NCBI RefSeq assembly: GCF_036231965.1
Contig: NZ_CP109499.1
Location: 1,054,001 to 1,118,000, forward strand
DNA length: 64,000 bases
Direction of reading: 5' to 3'
Source: Streptomyces sp. NBC_01428
GTDB taxonomy: Bacteria > Actinomycetota > Actinomycetes > Streptomycetales > Streptomycetaceae
The position numbers were made by a program, and so were the translations under genes. Under the pieces are notes generated by a model. It was not told the DNA's origin. It worked only from the letters and a program-made list of their open reading frames with translations, and made no database searches. Position 1 is the first letter of the stretch. Every line of letters begins with the position of its first letter. Shown here piece by piece: positions 7,800-14,875 of this stretch.

Positions 7800-9507
7800 T
7801 CGCCAAGCGGTCCCACAAGGAGCATCCGTGCGCGGTGAACGCGTCCACGGGGCGAATGCCGCCCCGTCCCGAAGCCAGCGACTGCACCGACGGCCTCAGC
7901 GGGGACGACACGCGGAAAGCGGGCCATCGAGGTGCGCCGGCGGTGTTCGGGTTGCCGGTGCGCGCGAAGTTCGTCCAGTAGCCGACCATCCGGTCCGACA
8001 GGGCGGACTGCTCACCGGTCAGTGGTCGTTCGGTGGGAAAGGAGGGGAACAGGTACGGCATCTCGAAGCCGTGCGCCGCACCGTAGGGGAAGCCCGGGTT
8101 CGTCGGCAGGCCGGCAAGGACGGGAGCCTCTCGGTCGCTGAACGCGTAGGCGTACAGCGGCAGGTCCCGAGCGTGGGCGGCGATGGCGCGGCCGGCTGCC
8201 AGCGTGGTGCACGTGAAGGACCGGTCGGTCAGCGCCGCGGCCCAGGCCAGCGCGGGAGAGCCATGGCGTGCTGCCGGGTACTGTGCCTCGACGGCCGCGG
8301 CCGCGGGCCCGAAGGCCTCCGTCAGTCGGGCGCGATAGTCGCTCTCTGTGCGGAGAGGGAACGCGCCGAGCGACACGCCAACGAACATCCGCATCTCGTC
8401 GTGGTTGGTGCCCAGCACGACCGGCACGCGGTGGAAGCGTCCCGCTCGCAACGCCTTGTCCGGTGCGACCAGCAGTAGCCCGTTGCCGTAGGCAGGACGG
8501 TTGAACGACTGCATCAGCTGCGCGGTGGCAAGGCGTCCGGTGCTCTGCCCGCGCAGGCACGTGAGCACCTCCCTGGCGGCGCCCTCCGTGCAGCCCAGCT
8601 GCCGGGCGGCTTCCGCGCCTGCCGTCTGGACATCGGTCTGCGTGGCGAACGGCTCGTACGCCGGTGTTCCGGGGGCGAGAGCTCCCCGCGGGAAGGACGT
8701 CAGGCAAGAACCGCTCTGCAGGACGGCGCTTTGGAAGAGGCCCGCGGCCGTCGGTGAGGTGAGGTGCGCGCAGATGCCGATGGCGCCCGCGGACTCGCCG
8801 AACAGCGTGACCTTGCCCGGATCTCCGCCGAAGCGCAGGACGTTGGAGCGGACCCAGCGCAATGCGGCTTGCTGGTCGGCCAGGCCGAACGGCGGGACGG
8901 TGCCCAGTGCGGCATGTCCGAAGTAACCGAAGATACCCAAGCGGTAGTTGACCGTGACGACGACGGCGTCACCCTGAACCGCCAGGCGTTCCGCGCCGTA
9001 GTCGCTGCCGGAACCGCCCAGGAACGCGCCGCCGTGCATCCACACCAGCACGGGCCGCTTCTTCCCCGTCGGCTTCGTCGCGGGCACCGTGACGTTGAGG
9101 TAGAGGCAGTCCTCCGAACCGACGACAGCGCCTGCATCCGAGGGCCCGCCGACGCCCGTACCCGGTGCCGGCATCTGCACACAGCGCTGCGCCGGCTGTG
9201 TCGCATCCCTGATGCCCTGCCATGCGGCAGCCGGCACGGGTGCATGCCAGCGCAGCGGTCCGGTCGGCGGTGCGGCGTAGGGCAGGCCTTCGAAGGTGGC
9301 GTACGCACCGTGCGAGACGCCACGTACCAGGCCCAGCTCGGTTCGGACGACGACACCGCCCTGCCCCGCGGAGTCGACAAGACCAGGGCGTGCGTCGGCT
9401 GGTGTGACCGCGGCCATGAGGAGGGCCGCCGCGCTCAGCAACGGGAGGAGCACCCTGCGAAGAGCGGCTCTCCGCACGGAACTCGGCGCGGTCGTGGTCG
9501 GGGACAT
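7768..9507 (-). CDS. Secreted type-B carboxylesterase/lipase
   Basis: A 579-residue exported esterase. The start at 9507 is preceded by AAGGTGGGAG. Residues 1-40 are a signal peptide (RRVLLPLLSAAALLMAAVTP, ADA cleavage region). Family landmarks are in order: FEGLPYAAPPTGPLRW (~72-87), SEDCLYLNV (131-139), oxyanion-hole HGG (158-160), nucleophile in GESAG (Ser239), acid GTNHDEMRMF (Glu371) and AAHGFEMPYLF (His479). All three catalytic residues are intact. It hydrolyses carboxylic esters outside the cell; the substrate cannot be told from sequence. It is divergent from a MerR regulator with a typical MerR promoter between them, so it is probably that regulator's target. Confidence 0.93.
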   Translation of the reverse strand: MSPTTTAPSSVRRAALRRVLLPLLSAAALLMAAVTPADARPGLVDSAGQGGVVVRTELGLVRGVSHGAYATFEGLPYAAPPTGPLRWHAPVPAAAWQGIRDATQPAQRCVQMPAPGTGVGGPSDAGAVVGSEDCLYLNVTVPATKPTGKKRPVLVWMHGGAFLGGSGSDYGAERLAVQGDAVVVTVNYRLGIFGYFGHAALGTVPPFGLADQQAALRWVRSNVLRFGGDPGKVTLFGESAGAIGICAHLTSPTAAGLFQSAVLQSGSCLTSFPRGALAPGTPAYEPFATQTDVQTAGAEAARQLGCTEGAAREVLTCLRGQSTGRLATAQLMQSFNRPAYGNGLLLVAPDKALRAGRFHRVPVVLGTNHDEMRMFVGVSLGAFPLRTESDYRARLTEAFGPAAAAVEAQYPAARHGSPALAWAAALTDRSFTCTTLAAGRAIAAHARDLPLYAYAFSDREAPVLAGLPTNPGFPYGAAHGFEMPYLFPSFPTERPLTGEQSALSDRMVGYWTNFARTGNPNTAGAPRWPAFRVSSPLRPSVQSLASGRGGIRPVDAFTAHGCSLWDRLANEPPANRSGL

Positions 9508-9654
9508 GGGCTCCCACCTTCTTGGGTCGGGGACGGCACGGGACAAGGGCGTGCCGGGCCGCGATCGGTCGTACGCGGGCACACCGGCCTGGCTGGGCCC
9601 GGTACGTGCTCTGAACAGGGGCATCGGCGCGGACGGTTGCTGCCGGTGATAAAT

Positions 9655-9686
9655 ACGCTAGAACCTCCCGCGCGCTGGAGGTTCAA
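9655..9686 (-). promoter_or_regulatory. MerR-type promoter/operator of the carboxylesterase gene
   Basis: On the minus strand a -35 TTGAAC (9686-9681) and a -10 TAGCGT (9660-9655) are separated by 20 bp. The spacer region holds a perfect dyad, GAACCTCC (9661-9668), 8 nt, GGAGGTTC (9677-9684). An overlong 19-20 bp spacer with the dyad inside is the signature of promoters activated by MerR-family regulators, one of which is encoded directly adjacent. Confidence 0.75.
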
Positions 9687-9691
9687 GAGCT

Positions 9692-10633
9692 GTGACGCAA
9701 GAAACGTGGAGCATCGGCGAGCTCGCGGCCGGCACGGGCCTTCCCGTCAAGACGGTCCGCTACTACTCCGACAGCGGCCTGCTTCCCGTGGCCTCCCGCA
9801 GCAGCGGTGGCCATCGCCGCTACGGCCCCGAGGCATGGGAGCGGATCCGGCTCATCAGACGCCTGCGGGCGTTGGACACCCCCATCGCGACCATCACCCA
9901 AGTGGTCACCGGCGAGCGCACACTCGACGACCTGGTGTCGTCCGAGCTCGGAGCAGTGCAGGAACGCCTGGCCCAACTCCGGTGGCGCGAGGCCACACTC
10001 AAGGCCCTCGACCACTGTGCAGCCGAGGAGCGCCTACGGCGGCTGGAGATGCTCTCACGGGTGCAGAGGCTGCCGGAGGCGCAGCACAGGCTCACCGAGC
10101 ACTGGTACCGGGAGCTGTCCCCGGCCATGCCCCGACGCCGACTCGACATCATGATCGCCATGTTGGCCCCGGAGCCACCACAGGACCCCACCCCCGTCAC
10201 GGCCCTGGCCTACGCCGAACTTCATCTGCTCATCGCCACGCCCAGATTCACCCGCTGGACCCAGGACCACGACGAGGAGATGCGCGACGGCCCGGCCTTC
10301 TACGCGGAGATCGACGAAGCCGCGACCCTGACGGCATCCGCCCTCGCCCAGGGACTGCTGCCCGGGGCGGGACCCGTGGTGGACGCCTTCGTGTCGGCCC
10401 ACGCCCGAGCCCGCGGGGCGTCGGACTCCCCTGCCTTCCGCGCCTACCTGCACCGGCTGGTGTCACGGTCGTCGGCTTTCGATCCCCGCCTGGAGCGGTA
10501 CTGGTCCCTGGTCGGCACCACCACGGGTGGCCGCGTGCTGAACATGACGGTGGCGCATCGATGGCTGACTGAAGGCCTGCATCTCTCGATAACCGGCACC
10601 CCGCCGTCTCCGACGCCTCTTCACACGCCGTGA
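9692..10633 (+). CDS. MerR-family transcriptional regulator
   Basis: 313 residues. The N-terminal winged helix-turn-helix is classical: WSIGELAAGTGLPVKTVRYY, SDSGLLPVASRSSGGHRRY, then RIRLIRRLRALDTPIATITQ, followed by a coiled-coil dimerisation helix (VQERLAQLRWREATLKALDH). The long C-terminal region (about 190 residues, mostly helical, with WYRELSPAMPRRRLDIMIAM) is probably an effector-binding domain and resembles other large actinobacterial MerR proteins. Start GTG 9692. It lies divergent to the exported carboxylesterase; the intergenic region contains a dyad in a 20-bp promoter spacer, so I infer it controls that gene, perhaps in response to an ester or its product. Confidence 0.9.
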   Translation: MTQETWSIGELAAGTGLPVKTVRYYSDSGLLPVASRSSGGHRRYGPEAWERIRLIRRLRALDTPIATITQVVTGERTLDDLVSSELGAVQERLAQLRWREATLKALDHCAAEERLRRLEMLSRVQRLPEAQHRLTEHWYRELSPAMPRRRLDIMIAMLAPEPPQDPTPVTALAYAELHLLIATPRFTRWTQDHDEEMRDGPAFYAEIDEAATLTASALAQGLLPGAGPVVDAFVSAHARARGASDSPAFRAYLHRLVSRSSAFDPRLERYWSLVGTTTGGRVLNMTVAHRWLTEGLHLSITGTPPSPTPLHTP

Positions 10634-10689
10634 TGGCACGCCGTGACGGCACGCTGAACCGTTCGGACGCCGCCATGCTCGCCGGAACT

Positions 10690-10743
10690 CCCGACTGCGC
10701 AGCGAGGGCCCCGCCGGAGCGGGGCCCTCGCTGCGCAGTCGGG
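10690..10743. terminator. Bidirectional terminator, 24-bp perfect stem
   Basis: Arms at 10690-10713 and 10720-10743 are perfectly complementary over 24 bp with a 6-nt CCGGAG loop. The hairpin lies between the convergent MerR and secreted-protein genes, 57 nt and 24 nt from their stops, and should terminate both. Confidence 0.85.
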
Positions 10744-10766
10744 CGCGCCGACCGTAGTACGGGTCC

Positions 10767-11612
10767 TCAGCTCACGTCGACGTAGTCGCCGGAGGAGTTG
10801 CTGGCACCGGTGGTGGTGTTGCCGCTGTAACGCCAGCGCCAGGTGCCGTCCTGGGAAGCCGTCACCGTGGTCTTCAGGTGACCGGTGCTGCCGGCGGTCA
10901 CGGACTTGACCGTGGAGTAGGTGCTGGAACCGGCCAGCTTGAACTGCAGCTTCACCGACCGGCCGCCGTAATTGTCATAGCGGTGCTGACTCCAGTTGGC
11001 GCGCTGCACGGTGCCCGTAACGGTGATCTGCTTGCCCTTTGCGACGGGCTCCGGGGACGCGTTCGCGCTCTGGATGCGCGAGGCACGCTGGAGGCTGACC
11101 GTCGCGGAGAGCAGGTCGTCGTCGTAGCCACCGTTCTTCTTGATGGCCGTGCCGAGAGTCTTCCACGCGGCGGCGTCACTGTTGACGAGGTGATTGCCAT
11201 GACCGACCGGCATCCCGTTCGGGTCGATGGTCACCGTCTCGTCGCAGGCGCGGAAGGTGTAGCCCCCCGCAGACGACGTCCTGCAGCTCCACCGGGTCGA
11301 GGAGATCGAGAGCATGTACCTGGTGGACCCGCTGCTCCGGTACGCATCGACATACCAGTCGTCGAGCGCCACGTTGCTCTTCACCGTGTACGTCAGTCGG
11401 GCCTCGACTTCGGCACTGATGCCGACGACGATCGGCTTGCCGTTGTTGAAGACGACTTTCGAGAAGGAGATGTCGCTTTCAGCCGCGTGCGCGGCCGGCG
11501 CCGTGAGCCCCACGCCCACCAGCGTCATACCCCCGGCCACCACCGCGGCGGCTACGCTCCGCGCGGTCGCCGGTCTGTTCCGCTGTACAGCAGCGGATGT
11601 TGCAGTGATCAA
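10767..11612 (-). CDS. Secreted protein of unknown function
   Basis: About 281 residues. A signal peptide is clear (ARSVAAAVVAGGMTLVGVGL, then APAAHAAESD). The mature protein has an N-terminal beta-rich part with cysteines (RWSCRTSSAGGYTFRACDE) and a C-terminal Ig-like module: PVAKGKQITVTGTVQRANW, RSVKLQFKLAGSSTYSTVKS, then TASQDGTWRWRYSGNTTT. Such C-terminal modules recur in Streptomyces exported proteins of unknown role. I favour a TTG start at 11612 with AGGGG upstream; GTG 11630 is an alternative without a clear ribosome-binding site. The protein probably acts at or outside the cell wall. No catalytic residues recognised. Confidence 0.75.
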   Translation of the reverse strand: MITATSAAVQRNRPATARSVAAAVVAGGMTLVGVGLTAPAAHAAESDISFSKVVFNNGKPIVVGISAEVEARLTYTVKSNVALDDWYVDAYRSSGSTRYMLSISSTRWSCRTSSAGGYTFRACDETVTIDPNGMPVGHGNHLVNSDAAAWKTLGTAIKKNGGYDDDLLSATVSLQRASRIQSANASPEPVAKGKQITVTGTVQRANWSQHRYDNYGGRSVKLQFKLAGSSTYSTVKSVTAGSTGHLKTTVTASQDGTWRWRYSGNTTTGASNSSGDYVDVS

Positions 11613-11706
11613 TCCCCACCCCTGAGTCACATACGAGAGCGGCGGGCCCGCTGCCCGCCGTCGGAACTCTAGATCATCCAGGGGCGGCACCCGGCGCCGC
11701 TCCGCG

Positions 11707-11850
11707 CCCGGTGGCCAGGGCGCTGACCGTGTCACCACCCCGACCGAGAACACCGCAACCGGCCGGCCTTACCGCTTCGCCGGCACCTACCAGGACCCCA
11801 TGGACCTGCACCACATGGGCGCCCGCGACGAAGACTGTCTGGGAGGCGGC
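11707..11850 (+). pseudogene. Remnant of an RHS/YD-repeat protein core
   Basis: In one plus-strand frame the text TENTATGRPYRFAGTYQDP (11743-11799) followed by DLHHMGARDED is clearly the RHS-core motif (YRFAGTYxDPTGLYxMGARYYDP) that precedes the variable toxin tip in Streptomyces RHS proteins. Several core residues have drifted (MDLHH for TGLYH, DED for YYD) and there is no upstream YD-repeat sequence or start, so only a decayed ~45-residue scrap remains. The frame continues open beyond 11850 without recognisable content. Confidence 0.7.
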
Positions 11851-12178
11851 TGCTCCGAAGACACCGACGGCAACAGCGGCGGGTGCCTCACGGTCGGCGT
11901 GGGAAAGAAGGCAGTCACCCAGGACAACGCCTTCGGACGGGCACACGCCGCTGCCCATGAGCCAGCGGTGCGCCTCGGACCCGTTGCCGTCCGGACCTTT
12001 CTGCTGATCACCGGGGTTCCAGCCGCGGTAGGAGTCGTACAGGTCGAGCAGAGCCTGGCGGAAAGAATCGGGCTGCGCTTCACCGCTTGCCAGGGGCGAT
12101 CTCGTCGCCGTACATTCCCTGCACCCGGCTCGTCCGGTCGCTTCGTCTATCCCTTTGAGCACATGAGGAGCGCCCGCT

Positions 12179-12820
12179 ATGACGGGTGTACTGGCGGTCG
12201 CAGGCGGCACCGCATCCGGCAAGTCCACTCTTGCCGAAGCCCTTTCGCTGCAGTGTCCCGAGAGCATCGCGCTGATCCATCTGGACGACTACTACGTGCC
12301 CGCGCACGACCCCCTGAGGGGTGTGTGGACGGTCAGTGCCGACCACCACGCCATCCTGGACTGGAACCATCCGGGCTCGATCGACGAGACAGCGGTGACA
12401 CACGCCATTGACGCGGCGCTGCTGCGAGCCGGTGTGCTGCTGGTGGTGGTCGAGGGCCTGTTCGCTCTGACCCTGCCGTCCGTGGTCCGGCGAGCCGCGT
12501 GGCGGGTGTATGTCGACACCCCCGACGACATACGCCTGGCCCGCAAGATCCTCCGGAAGATCGAGGTGCAGCGGCAGGACCCCCGGCTGTCCCTGCGCAA
12601 CTATCTGCAAACCGGCAGAGACCGCCACGCAGCCCACGTCGCGCCCTCCCGGGCGGCGGCCGACCTGATCGTGGACGGCACCGCGAGCGAGGCAGAGATG
12701 CTGGCGGTCGTCATGCCGCTGATCGGACCGGCCCTCGCGCCACTACCCACGGCGCCCTCGCAGGCGCAGAGGGTGTGCGATGTGCCCCGTAACGCCGGTG
12801 TCCCTGTATTCGCGCTGTGA
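12179..12820 (+). CDS. Uridine kinase-like P-loop kinase
   Basis: 213 residues. The N-terminal Walker A motif GGTASGKST (residues 9-17) and the following LIHLDDYYVPAHDPLRGVW, DWNHPGSID and VVVEGLFAL segments match the uridine kinase/phosphoribulokinase family; DDYY corresponds to the substrate-binding DxFY region and the arginine-rich LARKILRKIEVQRQDPR to the lid. It would phosphorylate uridine or a related nucleoside in pyrimidine salvage, in the cytoplasm. Start ATG 12179 is preceded by GAGGAG. Length is typical of the actinobacterial single-domain form. The neighbours are unrelated, so no operon is inferred. Confidence 0.85.
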   Translation: MTGVLAVAGGTASGKSTLAEALSLQCPESIALIHLDDYYVPAHDPLRGVWTVSADHHAILDWNHPGSIDETAVTHAIDAALLRAGVLLVVVEGLFALTLPSVVRRAAWRVYVDTPDDIRLARKILRKIEVQRQDPRLSLRNYLQTGRDRHAAHVAPSRAAADLIVDGTASEAEMLAVVMPLIGPALAPLPTAPSQAQRVCDVPRNAGVPVFAL

Positions 12821-13387
12821 GGTGCCCGAGGCTCCCGGAATTCATTCGTCGTCCATCGGCCTTCATGCCGGTGGTGAAGCGAATCTGATGGTCGCGTCGC
12901 GGAGCGTCGCGGATTCAGGTCCGGCGGAGTCGGGGAAGAAACAGGAAGCCACGGGTTCCCGACCCAACCCCGCGGCGCGTAGCGGCACAGCGACAAGTCG
13001 GGAAGGCCACAATCCTCTGGCCTCCGCCCGAGGTGCAAGTCAAGGCAGCGCGGAAGCCGGCGGCGCTGCGGCGGCGACAGGTCTGGCTATGGGCCTCAGA
13101 GCAGGAGTGGTTTCGACGCACTGACGGATATCACTTGGGTGCATCAGCCACGAATGGCGATGGGACCTCGACATTCCCAGGCGACGCATGGTTCAACTCC
13201 GCGACCTTCGGGACCCGAGTGCGGAGGAAGAGACGATGCCGAGCGACGCGCCGTTCGGCGGCCTCGCTCTGGTTGTGCCAGAAGTGCCGCCGGTCCGCGA
13301 CCTGGACGGGCTGCGGCGCACCGACAGTGTCTGTCGACGGGTGTGGCGCGGGCTCACTCGTGGCAGACCACAACCGCCACGGCGGGG
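12821..13387. other. Intergenic region, no gene seen
   Basis: About 570 bp between a plus-strand kinase gene and the end of the minus-strand carotenoid oxygenase gene. Open frames exist but none shows a start, ribosome-binding site or family resemblance. I see no clear terminator hairpin. Confidence 0.4.
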
Positions 13388-14821
13388 TCACTCCTCGGTG
13401 GGCAGCCAGTTCCCGTGCAGGCCCAACGGGACCCGCACCGGAATCCGCACCCGTGCGACCGGGCCGGAGCCAGGGTCATCCGCCGGGATCACCAGCAGCC
13501 AACTGCTCTCGTCCGTACGGTCGGTGGCGTACGTCATCCAGTAGCCGCCCTCGCCGCCAGGGGAGCCGGGAGACGGGGCGAACACCGGCTCCCCGACGGA
13601 CAGGTCCCCAGCGTCCCAGCTCACGCTGGTGCCGTCGGTGTCCCTCCCATCGTACCAGCGCAGGGCGTTGTACTCCCCCGGCAACAGGTCCAGGTCCCCT
13701 GTCTCCGAGGCCACCGCCAGTTGGTGATGCCGTCGGCCGATCAACCGGTCGTCCGTACGCGGCAGCTCCATGCGCGCGTCATCCAACAGGGTGCGGCGCA
13801 TCGTGCCGGCGAGCGGGTCGATGACCGCGCGGACCAGCCCTCCGGCATTGGCTCCGGCCGACGTGTCCGGCTGCCCCATGGAGAGGTGCGACCACTGCAC
13901 GTACTCGAGCACGACGTCACCGCCGTCAGGCTCCGCGTCGTAGGCGTTGACCGTGTGCCACAGCCAGAAGGCGTCGTCGGACGCCCAGCGCACCTGACCC
14001 CCGTCGCGAGGAATCAGTGCCACGCGCGTGCCCTGTTCCGGACGCCAGTCGATCAATGACCCGCCGCTCATCGCCGCGGCCAGGTCGAAGAAGACGGGGG
14101 CGAGTACCAGCACCAGGAAGCGCGCGGTCAGGGCCATGTCGTGGATCATCATCGGGGCGTCGAGGCCGTCGACGGTGGTGGGGCCGCGGACCACGTCGCC
14201 GGCGGGCCCGATGAGGGACCAGGTGAGGAAGGGCGGCTCCAGGGCGTAGCAGAAGACGGCCATCTCTCCGGTGAGCGGATCGATCTTCGGGTGCGCGGTG
14301 ATGCCGGCGGGCAGCGCGCCGCCGAACGTCTCCTTGCCCGCGGTCTCCAGTTCCTCGGTCATCAGGAACGGGCACCCGGACTCGGCGAGTGCGAGCAGGC
14401 GTCCCGCGTGACGCACCACGTTGATGTCCGGCAGGTCCCGGAAGGTACCGGCCAGTGCCGGTTCGACGTCCGGGACCTGGGGAGTGATCATCGATTCCAG
14501 TCCGCCCCACAGGGCGCGTCCGGCCTGCTCTTCCGCGACCACCGCGGGGGTACGGACGAAGCGGTTGCGATAGCGGGCCTGTCCGCCGGAGATCCACACT
14601 CCGTGGAGCATGCCGTCGCCGTCGATCGGATAGAGGAACGAACCGATCGGGCTGAAACGAGGGTTGGGCCCGTTGCGCAGGAACAGCCCGTCCAGCTCCG
14701 CCGGCAGCTCTCCCGTGACCTCGAGCCCGGTCTCGTCCACTTCCTCGGTCACCGGGGCGAACCGGCCGGAGAGGTGGGGTACGCGCGTGGGGTCGAACGT
14801 CTGCGGAGCGTGCGTGGCCAT
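13388..14821 (-). CDS. Carotenoid cleavage oxygenase (RPE65 family)
   Basis: 477 residues with the full family layout: N-terminal LDGLFLRNGPNPRF and DGDGMLHGVWISGGQARYRN, then the four iron-binding histidines in ITAHPKID, MIHDMALT, LWHTVNAY and the C-terminal GLHGNWLP. The acidic partners (ESG, GEYNALRWYDG) are also present. The enzyme uses Fe(II) and O2 to cleave a double bond of a carotenoid or a stilbene/lignin-type compound; which one cannot be told. ATG 14821 is preceded by GAGGGAGG; the GTG one codon earlier is less likely. It follows the UvrA-like gene by 54 nt on the same strand, so the two are probably co-transcribed, an unexpected partnership. Confidence 0.92.
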   Translation of the reverse strand: MATHAPQTFDPTRVPHLSGRFAPVTEEVDETGLEVTGELPAELDGLFLRNGPNPRFSPIGSFLYPIDGDGMLHGVWISGGQARYRNRFVRTPAVVAEEQAGRALWGGLESMITPQVPDVEPALAGTFRDLPDINVVRHAGRLLALAESGCPFLMTEELETAGKETFGGALPAGITAHPKIDPLTGEMAVFCYALEPPFLTWSLIGPAGDVVRGPTTVDGLDAPMMIHDMALTARFLVLVLAPVFFDLAAAMSGGSLIDWRPEQGTRVALIPRDGGQVRWASDDAFWLWHTVNAYDAEPDGGDVVLEYVQWSHLSMGQPDTSAGANAGGLVRAVIDPLAGTMRRTLLDDARMELPRTDDRLIGRRHHQLAVASETGDLDLLPGEYNALRWYDGRDTDGTSVSWDAGDLSVGEPVFAPSPGSPGGEGGYWMTYATDRTDESSWLLVIPADDPGSGPVARVRIPVRVPLGLHGNWLPTEE

Positions 14822-14875
14822 CACGGCCTCCCTCGACGGCGCGATGAGCGTCGTGTGCGTGTGCCGCCTGCATCT

